Below, one piece after another: positions 7,869 through 15,905 of a stretch of DNA of 64,000 bases (positions are counted from its first letter, which is position 1; every line of letters starts with the position of its first letter). The notes below the pieces were generated by a model, which saw nothing but the letters and a program-made list of their open reading frames with translations, was not told the origin of the DNA and ran no database searches. The DNA is taken from assembly GCA_965219165.1 (NCBI GenBank), contig CBDCMW010000002.1, forward strand, positions 62,001 through 126,000, read 5' to 3'. Origin of the DNA: Aldehydirespirator sp965219165. Lineage in GTDB: Bacteria > Actinomycetota > Acidimicrobiia > Acidimicrobiales > Aldehydirespiratoraceae. The position numbers and the translations under genes were made by a program.

Positions 7869-10268
7869 CTAGGCGACTGTCGCGGCGCGGTAGCCGACTC
7901 CGGGCACGGTGAGAATGTAGGTGGGGCTTCTGGCGTCGTCGCCGAGCTTGCGGCGGAGGTCCTTCACGAAGGTGCGCACCCGCTGCGGGTCGCCCGAGGA
8001 TCCCTCGCCCCAGACCCGTTCCAGCAGTTGGTCATAGGTCAGCACCCGTCCGGCGTTGGAGCACAGTTCGTAGAGCAGCTTGTACTCGGTCGGGGTGAGC
8101 CTCGCCGGGCGGCCGGACACCGTCACGCTGCGTGCCACGTAGTCGACCATCAGGTCTCCGAGCCGGTAGGGCTCGGTGTGCTGTGACAGCGACTGCCTAC
8201 GCAGCGCTGCTGAGATCCGGGCCAGCAGCTCGGTGGGCGAGAAGGGCTTCACTATGTAGTCGGCGGCGCCCATCTCGAAGGCTCTGGCGATGTGGGTGTC
8301 GCTGCCGCGCCCGGACAGGATGATCACCGGCACCTCCAGGATTCGGGGGGTGTGCTTCATCAACTCGAACCCGTCGGTGCCGGGCAGCATCAGGTTGAGC
8401 AGCACGAGGTGGGGCCTCTCGGTGTCGAGGAGGTGCTTCACCTCATCGGGGTCGCCGGTGAGGATCGGCACATAGCCAGCGTCTGAGATCGTGTTGCGCA
8501 CATAACGCAGCGTCTGCGGGTCGTCGTCGATGGCGAGAATGCGCTCCACCCTCGTGGGCGCCTGCCTCGAACCGTTGACGGCGACAGTCGGGCGCGTGGC
8601 AGGGCTGCCGGCGGATTGGTTGACCGCGGGAACGGTGAAAGTAAACTGGGCGCCCTGGCCGTGGCCGTCGCTCGCGGCCCAGATGCGTCCCCCGTGCGCC
8701 TCCACAATCCCCTTGCAGATCGCGAGACCAAGGCCGTAGCCATCTGGTTGCCGGTCGCCGCTGCCGATCTGGGCGAACTTGCTGAACAGGCGCGGCAAGC
8801 GCTCGGCGGCTATCCCTGCGCCCTCGTCGGTGACGGTCACCGCAACGTCGAGGTCCTGTGACGACGCCGACACTGTGATGGTGGACCACTCGCGTGAGTG
8901 CTTGGCGGCGTTGGACAACAAGTTGTGCAGGACCTGCACGAGCCGTTTGCCGTCGCCCCAGACCCGAGGAAGGTTCGGCATCAGATCGACCTCGACGCTA
9001 CGGTGGTGCCCACTGCTGGAGAACGCGTTCTTTGCCTGATCGATCACGCTCGCGAGATCCGTCAGCTCGGGAGCGACCGAGAGGGTTCCCGCCTCGATGC
9101 GCGTTGTGTCCAGGAGGTTGTTGATCAGATCGCGCATGTGGTCGGCCTGCTCCTCGATGATGCGGAAGAACTGGCGCGTCTCGGCAGGGTCCAGCGGCAA
9201 CGACGAGCCACGCACGGTCGCCGCCGAGCCCTTGATCGACGTCAGCGGCGCCCTCAGCTCATGGCTGACCATGCCCAGGAACTCGGCGCGCAGCCGCTCC
9301 AATTCCTCCAGCGGGGTGATGTCCTGGATGGTGGCGACGATGGACACGGGCTCGCTGCCATCCCCACGATTGGGCGTGGCGTTGATCAGCGTGGTCACCG
9401 TGTCTCCGTCCGGTAGCTGGATGACGAGCTCCTCGGCGCGCACCGTCTCACCACGGTCGATGGCGCGTATGATCGGGAGTTCGTCGCGGGGTATTTCGGT
9501 GCCGTCCATGCGCCGGAAGCTCAGCCGGTCCAGGTGCCGCTCCAAACCACACCCCTCCCCGGTGGGGTTGCCGAGTATGCGGCGAGCCTCCTCGTTGACC
9601 TTCACCGCCTGGCGCGTTTGCGCGTCCAGCACCACCACCCCCACCGGAGAGGTGTTGACCAAGGCCTCGACGTCGGCCTTGGCCCGCTGCTCGTCGCCGT
9701 AGCGGCGGGCGTTGGTGATGGCCATCGCCGCCTGGGCGGCAAACATCTCCAGGGTCTCCTCGTCGTCGCCGGTGAAGTCTGAGCCTTCCTCCTTCTCACC
9801 GATGTAGATGTTGCCCACATGCCTGTCCCGTTTCCGTATCTGCGTTCCCAAGAACGCCCTGATCGGCGGCTGGAACCCCGGGAACCCGACGGACGCGGCG
9901 TGGGCGACGAAGTCGCTGGTTCTCAAAGGCACCCGCTGGCCGCTGAGATACCGGAACAGGGCCTCCCCCTCGGGGTAGGACATGAGCTGCTGCAGCTCGT
10001 CGGGCTCCAGTCCCGAGACCAGACAGTCCTGGTGGCCCCCGGCGTCGTCCAGGGTTGTGATTGCGCCGTATCGGGCGTCGGTGAGCGAACGAGCGCCGTC
10101 GGCGACCTCCTGCAGCACGACGTCCAGATCAAGGTCCTCGCTGATCCGCAAGATGGCCTCGGTTAGTCGGTCCAGACGGCCCCGAAGCGTTTCGTTTTCC
10201 GCCCTCAGGCGGTCGCGCTCGCTCAAAGCAGCACCTCTCTGTGTTGTCAGCGCCGTGGCGGAGCCCAT
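7869..10268 (-). CDS. GAF-PAS histidine kinase fused to receiver and winged-helix output domain
   Basis: 799 residues. After an N-terminal coiled coil come a GAF domain (about 37-190), a PAS domain (about 200-320), HisKA with His336 in MVSHELRAPL, a HATPase with HNLLSNAAKHS and GYGLGLAICKGIVEAHGG, a receiver (about 577-690) and an OmpR-type DNA-binding domain (about 705-797; LTPTEYKLLYELCSNAGRVLTYDQ). Kinase and response regulator are one polypeptide. The receiver keeps the acidic pair (AIDDDPQ), Ser in ILSGRG and Lys in VKPFSP, but the phosphoacceptor is Asn625 (HLVLLNLMLPG; codon AAC at 8396-8394). Phosphotransfer to that site should be impossible unless the residue is altered, so signalling may be phosphorylation-independent. 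No membrane segment is seen. Confidence 0.9.
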   Translation of the reverse strand: MGSATALTTQRGAALSERDRLRAENETLRGRLDRLTEAILRISEDLDLDVVLQEVADGARSLTDARYGAITTLDDAGGHQDCLVSGLEPDELQQLMSYPEGEALFRYLSGQRVPLRTSDFVAHAASVGFPGFQPPIRAFLGTQIRKRDRHVGNIYIGEKEEGSDFTGDDEETLEMFAAQAAMAITNARRYGDEQRAKADVEALVNTSPVGVVVLDAQTRQAVKVNEEARRILGNPTGEGCGLERHLDRLSFRRMDGTEIPRDELPIIRAIDRGETVRAEELVIQLPDGDTVTTLINATPNRGDGSEPVSIVATIQDITPLEELERLRAEFLGMVSHELRAPLTSIKGSAATVRGSSLPLDPAETRQFFRIIEEQADHMRDLINNLLDTTRIEAGTLSVAPELTDLASVIDQAKNAFSSSGHHRSVEVDLMPNLPRVWGDGKRLVQVLHNLLSNAAKHSREWSTITVSASSQDLDVAVTVTDEGAGIAAERLPRLFSKFAQIGSGDRQPDGYGLGLAICKGIVEAHGGRIWAASDGHGQGAQFTFTVPAVNQSAGSPATRPTVAVNGSRQAPTRVERILAIDDDPQTLRYVRNTISDAGYVPILTGDPDEVKHLLDTERPHLVLLNLMLPGTDGFELMKHTPRILEVPVIILSGRGSDTHIARAFEMGAADYIVKPFSPTELLARISAALRRQSLSQHTEPYRLGDLMVDYVARSVTVSGRPARLTPTEYKLLYELCSNAGRVLTYDQLLERVWGEGSSGDPQRVRTFVKDLRRKLGDDARSPTYILTVPGVGYRAATVA

Positions 10269-10472
10269 GCCCGTTCCGAACTCAGCCCGGTCGCGGCAGC
10301 ATCATATGCCGGGCCAGGTCCGCTGGTTGTGGTTCATGCAGTTATATTTTCCGGATGCTTGACGAGCCTTTCAACATTCTTTGGCACCATTGAACCGCTC
10401 GGGCTTTCCCGGAGGGTCCGAGCTTGGGAAAGTCAGGTTATGGCTATGCCTACACAGGATTTAGCATAGCAT
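10269..10472. other. Intergenic, AT-richer, with inverted repeat
   Basis: This upstream region of the kinase gene contains an AT-rich stretch (TTATATTTTCC) that could hold its promoter, and an inverted repeat CTTTCCC/GGGAAAG at 10404-10432. No confident -35/-10 pair was found. Confidence 0.35.
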
Positions 10473-10670
10473 CCGTCGACGAGACGGTATCCGGTTGAGG
10501 CGAAGGCCCAGACGGTGCGGCTGCTTCGCCAGTTGCGCGCGGAGTGGGGCACCGATCACAGGACCGTCAAGCGGGTGGCGAATCATCTCGGCTATGGGGT
10601 GGAGTCGGTGCGGGCCTGGGTGCGGCGGGCCGACGTCGATGCTTGGCGCGGCGTCGGGCACCACAGCGCC
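10473..10670 (+). pseudogene. IS3-family OrfA transposase fragment
   Basis: Without a proper start, the frame of 10473 reads RRYPVEAKAQTVRLLRQLR, then WGTDHRTVKRVANHLGYGVE and SVRAWVRRADVDA. This matches the N-terminal helix-turn-helix of IS3-family OrfA proteins, which have RYPxEF-RAVRL, a variable linker, VAxxLGI-TESVRxWVRQAEVD. The downstream leucine-zipper part and OrfB are missing, and no terminal inverted repeats were recognised. It is a decayed insertion sequence. Confidence 0.6.
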
Positions 10671-11126
10671 GAGCTCCCGCGTGGTCTGGTGCTCCGATCT
10701 CCAGGCTCCGCAGCTGCGAAGCGGCGTTGTCGCGGAGCGCAACCCGACCAGCCAGGTGTCAACCCGATTGGCTCGCGCGCCGTCCCCTGGCTGTCAGGCC
10801 GTTGCTCGGGTGAAGTGCCGGGATGTTGGGACACCCGGCCCTGGGTGGCGGAATATATACGGGTCGCTATGCCGGGGCCGGGCGTCCGCCCATACGGTAA
10901 CCGCCATCAGCACAATATGTGGAGCATGAAGCTATGCGATGGTTCATTATGCAGAAAACTCTATTCACCATCCTGTCAGAGGGTGAGCATCGACTCACCC
11001 ACCGCTGTGGGTCACGGTCCCCTAGGCCCAATGAGCCGGGTCTCAAGTGGCTTGGACCAGCCGGAACTCTCCGGCGAGGGATTCCGAGCAAAGCGCGCCG
11101 GCAGCGGCCTTGGCGCAACTGGGGGC
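10671..11126. other. Non-coding stretch without recognisable content
   Basis: Several short open frames exist, but none has a plausible product or matching codon use. The stretch is probably decayed sequence following the transposase fragment. Confidence 0.4.
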
Positions 11127-11128
11127 GG

Positions 11129-11296
11129 TTAGATCAGGCCGTGTCGCATCGCGGTGATGACCGCTTCGAGTTTGGTCTTGGCGTCGAGTTTGCTGCGCAG
11201 GCTGCGGACGTGGTTCCTGACGGTGTGGATGCTGATCTGGAGGTCTGCTGCGATCTGGGCGGTGTCACATACGGCAATCCAAGTGGCGGGTCTATG
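11129..11296 (-). pseudogene. LuxR-type DNA-binding domain fragment
   Basis: The minus strand encodes DTAQIAADLQISIHTVRNHV followed by RSLRSKLDAKTKLEAVITA and MRHGLI, then TAA. This is the C-terminal helix-turn-helix of a LuxR/NarL-family activator. A TGA at 11299-11297 interrupts the frame just upstream and no sensor domain is found. It is a truncated regulator gene, probably not expressed as a functional protein. Confidence 0.65.
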
Positions 11297-11388
11297 TCAT
11301 TATGGGCTTCGAGTGTGAGGGGCCGGTCATTTGACATTTCAGGTTTTGACAAGGCTCTCGTCCGCTCGCGGATGGCACTATCGTGTCA

Positions 11389-11739
11389 CTAGCTGTGTTG
11401 TGCGCCAGCGCGGCTGCGACAACCACGGAGGCCGACGACTGACGCCGCGCCGAAGACCCGCTCGTCAGCGATGCCCCAGGCCCGCGCGAGGACACGACCG
11501 TCATCCAAGGACTTGAAGTCGAAGAGGTCAGCGAAGCCCGGATCGATCTCGGTCCATTGCAGCACCGGCCCCGTCGACAGCTCCTCTGGAGTCGGGGCCG
11601 CAGGCTCCGCAGGGTCGTCCTGCGCAGTGCCGGCTGAGGCAAGCGGGGAGCCCGCAAGGAACCGTCCATCTCCACGCCCTCCGCCAGCCAGCCGTCCAGG
11701 GCAACAATTCCTGACTAATCTGGTCGGGTTAGTCATCAT
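11389..11739 (-). pseudogene. Fragment of a secreted protein, unknown family
   Basis: An open frame of 116 codons contains PTPEELSTGPVLQWTEIDPG and FADLFDFKSLDDGRVLARAWG. This pattern resembles the start of actinobacterial exported beta-propeller-like proteins, after a Pro/Glu linker. No clean signal peptide precedes it, and the frame ends in low-complexity sequence. Probably a remnant in the decayed 10.3-11.7 kb interval. Low certainty. Confidence 0.3.
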
Positions 11740-11785
11740 GTACCGCTAGCCTGTGGACAATCCGCGACCACTGGAGGAAAACCCC

Positions 11786-12448
11786 ATGGCACTGCGCATC
11801 AACGACACGGCCCCCGATTTCACCGCCGACACCACCGAGGGAGAGATCAACTTCCACGAGTGGATCGGCGACGGATGGGCGCTGCTGTTCTCCCACCCGA
11901 AGGACTTCACCCCGGTGTGCACCACCGAGCTGGGCGCCGTCGCTGGCCTGAAGCCGGACTTCGCGGCCCGCAACTGCAAGATCGTCGGCATCAGCGTCGA
12001 CGGCGTCAGCGACCACAACGGCTGGTCGGCCGACATCGAGACGGCCACCGGCAACGCTGTCAACTACCCGCTGATCGGCGACCCCGGGCTCAACGTGGTG
12101 AAGCTCTACGACATGCTCCCGGCCGACGCCGGCGACACGTCGCAGGGCCGCACCGCGGCCGACAACGCCACCGCGCGCTCGGTGTTCATCATCGGCCCCG
12201 ACAAGAAGATCAAGGCCACGCTCACCTACCCGATGACCACGGGCCGCAATTTCGCCGAGATCCTGCGACTGCTCGACTCGATCCAGCTCACCGCCACCGA
12301 GCAGGTGGCCACCCCGGCCAACTGGCAGCAGGGCGACGACGTGATCATCGTCCCCGCCGTCTCCAACGAGGCCGCCGCCGAGAAGTACCCCGACGGCTGG
12401 GACGCGCCCCTCCCCTACCTGCGGGTGGTAAAGCAGCCCGGCACCTGA
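11786..12448 (+). CDS. 1-Cys peroxiredoxin (Prx6 type)
   Basis: 220 residues. It reduces peroxides using the peroxidatic Cys45 in FTPVCTTELG, the Prx6-class signature. The length and C-terminal dimerisation domain (VATPANWQQGDDVIIVP) fit this class; there is no resolving Cys of the 2-Cys type. The ATG at 11786 is chosen because GGAGGA (11773-11778) is well placed; a frame extension to 11753 lacks a site. Cytosolic, monocistronic or followed by the enolase-superfamily gene. Confidence 0.9.
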   Translation: MALRINDTAPDFTADTTEGEINFHEWIGDGWALLFSHPKDFTPVCTTELGAVAGLKPDFAARNCKIVGISVDGVSDHNGWSADIETATGNAVNYPLIGDPGLNVVKLYDMLPADAGDTSQGRTAADNATARSVFIIGPDKKIKATLTYPMTTGRNFAEILRLLDSIQLTATEQVATPANWQQGDDVIIVPAVSNEAAAEKYPDGWDAPLPYLRVVKQPGT

Positions 12449-12465
12449 GCGCCCAGGCGGGCGCT
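12448..12465 (+). terminator. Hairpin after peroxiredoxin stop
   Basis: AGCGCCC-AGGC-GGGCGCT forms a perfect 7-bp stem with a four-base loop starting at the last base of the stop codon. There is no T-run, so it may act as an attenuating or RNA-stabilising hairpin instead of an intrinsic terminator. Confidence 0.4.
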
Positions 12466-12482
12466 TGCCTACGCTGCCGGCG

Positions 12483-13655
12483 ATGACGCCGACCATCGCT
12501 GAGGTCACGGCCGCGCCGCTGCGCCATCCCGAGGCGCTGGGGCGACCGCAAGCAAGCCAGGCCTCCTGGGATCCGTGGGGGCTGATGCACCCGCTGTCGT
12601 ATGACCGGGCCTTCGCCGGGCAGGCTGAGCGCTTCGCGCCGCCATGGGGCGAGGTCCTGTGCGTAGCCACCGCCTCCGACGGCACCTTCGGCGTGGGCAT
12701 GACCAGCCAGGCCGGCCCGGTCACTCCCATCATCAACGACTTCTTCGCGCCCATGCTCGCCGGAGAGCCCGCCATGGCCACCGAACGGCTGTGGAACATG
12801 ATGACCCGCAGCGCCAACAGCGCCTTCGGAGCATCCGGGCTCGCCGCGTTCGCGGTGAGTGCGGTGGACCTGGCCCTGTGGGACCTGAAGGGCAAGATCC
12901 TGGGCGTGCCCGTGTACGAGCTAGTCGGCGGCCCGGCCCGGGACCGCACCCGCTGCTACGCCACCGGCAACGACCTCGACGATCTGCGCGACCGGGGCTT
13001 CGAGGCCTTCAAGCTGGCCTGCCCGGTGGGCTCCGCAGCGGCCACCGCCGGGATCGAAGAAGTCGAGCGTCTGGTGGCCGGCGCCCGCTCGGAGGTGGGT
13101 CCCGACGCCGACATCATGCTCGACTGCTGGCCGGTGCTCGACGCGGCCTACGCGGTGCGGCTCGGCCAGGCGCTGGCCCCCTACCGCCTGACGTGGATCG
13201 AGGACTACGCCCAGCCCGACGACTGGCCCGGACACGCCGACGTCCGCCGGCGCCTGCCCGCACAGATGCTGGCCGCGGGCGAGCGCTGGTACACCGACCG
13301 TGTGTTCGCCCACGCCGCCGAGCGGCGCATCGTCGACGTGCTGCAGCCCGACGTGCAATGGGTGGGCGGAGCCACCGCGGTTCTCCGGATCGCGGCCATC
13401 GCGGCAGCGGGCGGCATCGAACTGGCCCTGCACGGCGGCTGCAACGACTCCTACGGTCAGCACCTCTGCCACGGGCTGCCCGGCAATCGCTGGGCGGAGA
13501 TGTTCGTGGGCTGCGGGCCCGGAGAGTCGCTGATGGGTGCCTGGCGCTCCACGCCGGGAATGGCCCCGCCCACCGACGGTTGGCTGGTGCCCAGCGACGC
13601 GCCCGGCTTCGGCATAGACCTGACCCGCGAGCAACTCGAAGCCGCCGTCGCCTGA
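12483..13655 (+). CDS. Enolase-superfamily dehydratase, L-rhamnonate dehydratase-like
   Basis: 390 residues from the ATG at 12483; a TTG at 12465 is also in frame. The N-terminal capping domain (VLCVATASDGTFGVGMTSQ) is followed by the barrel with metal-ligand positions MLDCW, LTWIEDY and GERWY and a catalytic His region LHGGCNDSYGQH. The order and spacing fit the RhamD subgroup of mandelate-racemase-like enzymes, which dehydrate acid sugars. The precise sugar acid is not certain. No sugar transporter or aldolase is adjacent, so pathway context is missing. Confidence 0.7.
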   Translation: MTPTIAEVTAAPLRHPEALGRPQASQASWDPWGLMHPLSYDRAFAGQAERFAPPWGEVLCVATASDGTFGVGMTSQAGPVTPIINDFFAPMLAGEPAMATERLWNMMTRSANSAFGASGLAAFAVSAVDLALWDLKGKILGVPVYELVGGPARDRTRCYATGNDLDDLRDRGFEAFKLACPVGSAAATAGIEEVERLVAGARSEVGPDADIMLDCWPVLDAAYAVRLGQALAPYRLTWIEDYAQPDDWPGHADVRRRLPAQMLAAGERWYTDRVFAHAAERRIVDVLQPDVQWVGGATAVLRIAAIAAAGGIELALHGGCNDSYGQHLCHGLPGNRWAEMFVGCGPGESLMGAWRSTPGMAPPTDGWLVPSDAPGFGIDLTREQLEAAVA

Positions 13656-13756
13656 GCATCCAGCCCCGCCGGCGGGCCGGGTCCAGAATGTTGGGGCGAT
13701 TTCTGTGCCTGGGCGGCCCAAGACTCGACCGAGAACCAGGGGGCCGGGCGAGCCGG

Positions 13757-15745
13757 TCAGTTCACGATGGTGACGCCCGCGACAGCCATCTCCTCCAAGG
13801 CGGCCGCAGACGTGTCGGAGGAGACACCGGCGCAGTGTCCGACCAGCACCGACGTCTCGAAGCCGGCCGCGGCCGCGTCCACCGCAGTGGCCCGCACGCA
13901 GTAGTCGGTGGCTATGCCCACAACATCGACGGCCTCGACACCGCGCTCGGTGAGCCAGTCCCGCAGGCCCACGTCCTCGCTGGATCCCGAGACCCCCTCG
14001 AAGCTGCTGTAGCCGCTGCTGTACTGGCCCTTGAGGAACACCTCGTCCAGCGCCACCTGCAGTCGGGGCGAGAACGCCGCGCCCTGTGTGCCCGCCGCGC
14101 AGTGCAGCGGCCACGACGTCACAAAGTCGGGGTTGGTGCCCGGCGCGGCGAAGTGCTCGCCGGGGTCGATGTGCCAGTCCTTGGACGCGACGACATAGCC
14201 GTAGCGGCCTCCGGCCCGGTCGAGGCCGACAAGGCCGGTGATGGAGTTGGCCACTGCGTGCCCGCCCTCCACGGCCAGCGTGCCGCCCTCACAGAAGTCG
14301 TTCTGCACGTCGACGATGATCAGAGCCTTCTGCATCCCAGAACCCCCTTGGTCAGCTTGAAGGGCGCCGTGGCTCTGCGCTGCCTGCCCTTCCGCTCCGT
14401 TCGGAGATTCTGTCGCGGCGGGCGCCTCCATGCCCACCCATTCGGTGGGAATGGCCGGGGAGCGGCGGGGGTGCGGAACCCGGTCCTCGGGTCGCAGACC
14501 CTGGCGACGCTCCGCGCAACGGCGGCGGGCCGCCGCGGGATCGTCTCGCCAAGCCCGCTCACCGCCGGCCATCAGCACGACTTGGGGGTCGTGACCGCCT
14601 GCTGGCCCGGTCCCGCCCGCCGGCGACAGCACCTCCGCCTTCCAGTAGCCGTCGACGTCGACGGTGCGATGCACCTGCTTGCGGCCGCCTACGGTGGTCT
14701 TGCCCGGCGAGAGTTTGCCCACCGCCCGCAGGGGTGCGCCGGCGCCGGCGCCATCCGCGATGGCCACAAGCTTGTACACCACCGACGCGGTGGGATGGCC
14801 CGAGCCGGTGACCAGGCTCGTACCCACCAGATAGGCGTCGATGGGCGCGGCCGCGTCCTCCAGCTCGGCCACCCGGAACTCGTCGAGGTCCCCGGAGGCC
14901 ACGATGCGGCAGTCCCTCGCGCCGAGCAAGTCGAGCAGGGCCCGGGCCCGGATGCTGGCCGCCAGCAGGTTGCCGCTGTCGATGCGCACCGCGCCGATAT
15001 CGCGCCCCACCACCTCCACAGCTCGGCGAATGCCCTCAAGCACGTCAAAGGTGTCGACCAGGTAGGTCGAACCAGTGCCGAGGGCATCGCGCTGAGCCCT
15101 GAACGCGGTGTGCTCGTCGGAGTGGGCCAGCACGAAGGCGTGGGCGGTTGTGCCCCCGGTGGGGATGCCGTAGCGTCGGCCCGCCTCCAGATTGGAGGTG
15201 GTGTCGAAGCCGCCGATGTGGGCGGCCCGGGCCGCGGCCACGGCAGCATCGGGGTCCGTGCGGCGGCTGCCGCCCTCGATGAGCAGACGACCGTCGGCCA
15301 CGTCTCGCACCCGGGCCGCCGCCGATGCGACCGGACAGTCGTGGTTGATGATCGACAGCACCACCGTCTCGAGGACGACGCACTCGGCGAAGCCGCCCTC
15401 GACGGTGAGCACCGGAGAGTAGGGGAAGAACAGTTCACCGTCGGGGTAGCCGGTCACATCGCCGCTGAAGCGGTACGAGCGCAGCCATTCGACCACGTCG
15501 GGGGCTGACACGACGCCCGCGCCGACGAGATGGTCAACGGTCTCGTCGTCGAAGCGGAAGCGCTCGATGGCATCGATTATCCGGTCCGCTCCGGCCATCA
15601 CGCCGCAGGCCCGGCCTGCCGGCAGCCGTCGGGCGAACGCCTCGAACACAGCCCGGCGCTCGGCGATCCCCGACTGAAGGGCCGAGGCCACCATCGTTAT
15701 CTCGTAGTGGTCGGTCTTCAGGGCGACGGAGGCGCCTCGGTCCAC
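13757..15745 (-). CDS. pncB: Fused nicotinate phosphoribosyltransferase-nicotinamidase
   Basis: A single 662-codon frame encodes two consecutive NAD-salvage enzymes. Residues 1 to about 440 are nicotinate phosphoribosyltransferase: ALKTDHYEITM start, GGFDTTSNLEAGRRYGIPTG, SPGKTTVGGRKQVHR, and the complete end PAIPTEWVG. A 30-residue Ala/Gln/Gly linker leads to residue 471 (MQKALIIVDVQNDF), where a complete nicotinamidase begins: catalytic Asp in VDVQNDF, Lys in FLKGQ, Cys in ATDYCV, metal ligands in DWHIDPGEHF. The nicotinamidase start keeps an ATG (14335) with AAGGGGG upstream, so internal initiation of free PncA is also possible. Together they convert nicotinamide via nicotinate to the mononucleotide. 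Confidence 0.85.
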   Translation of the reverse strand: MDRGASVALKTDHYEITMVASALQSGIAERRAVFEAFARRLPAGRACGVMAGADRIIDAIERFRFDDETVDHLVGAGVVSAPDVVEWLRSYRFSGDVTGYPDGELFFPYSPVLTVEGGFAECVVLETVVLSIINHDCPVASAAARVRDVADGRLLIEGGSRRTDPDAAVAAARAAHIGGFDTTSNLEAGRRYGIPTGGTTAHAFVLAHSDEHTAFRAQRDALGTGSTYLVDTFDVLEGIRRAVEVVGRDIGAVRIDSGNLLAASIRARALLDLLGARDCRIVASGDLDEFRVAELEDAAAPIDAYLVGTSLVTGSGHPTASVVYKLVAIADGAGAGAPLRAVGKLSPGKTTVGGRKQVHRTVDVDGYWKAEVLSPAGGTGPAGGHDPQVVLMAGGERAWRDDPAAARRRCAERRQGLRPEDRVPHPRRSPAIPTEWVGMEAPAATESPNGAEGQAAQSHGALQADQGGSGMQKALIIVDVQNDFCEGGTLAVEGGHAVANSITGLVGLDRAGGRYGYVVASKDWHIDPGEHFAAPGTNPDFVTSWPLHCAAGTQGAAFSPRLQVALDEVFLKGQYSSGYSSFEGVSGSSEDVGLRDWLTERGVEAVDVVGIATDYCVRATAVDAAAAGFETSVLVGHCAGVSSDTSAAALEEMAVAGVTIVN

Positions 15746-15905
15746 GTCATGAACGCTACCGCTGCGCCGGTTCGTAGGCTCCCGAAGTACCGCGTGCGGC
15801 TACCGGTCACCATGCGACTCTGTGCAGAAACGCCGCTCTGAGCGGCGAGACTGCGCAAGTTTCGTGGAGAGAACGGACACGCCGCAACCTCCGAAGGACC
15901 ACACG

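Noticed and set aside
13656..13756. Palindrome CCCGCCGGCGGG as an intrinsic terminator
   Set aside because: No loop and no T-run; GC-rich palindromes are expected here.
12644..15508. Very long plus-strand frames opposite pncB-pncA and within the dehydratase gene
   Set aside because: They are Arg/Gly/Ala-rich shadows typical of GC-rich DNA, opposite or overlapping well-supported genes.
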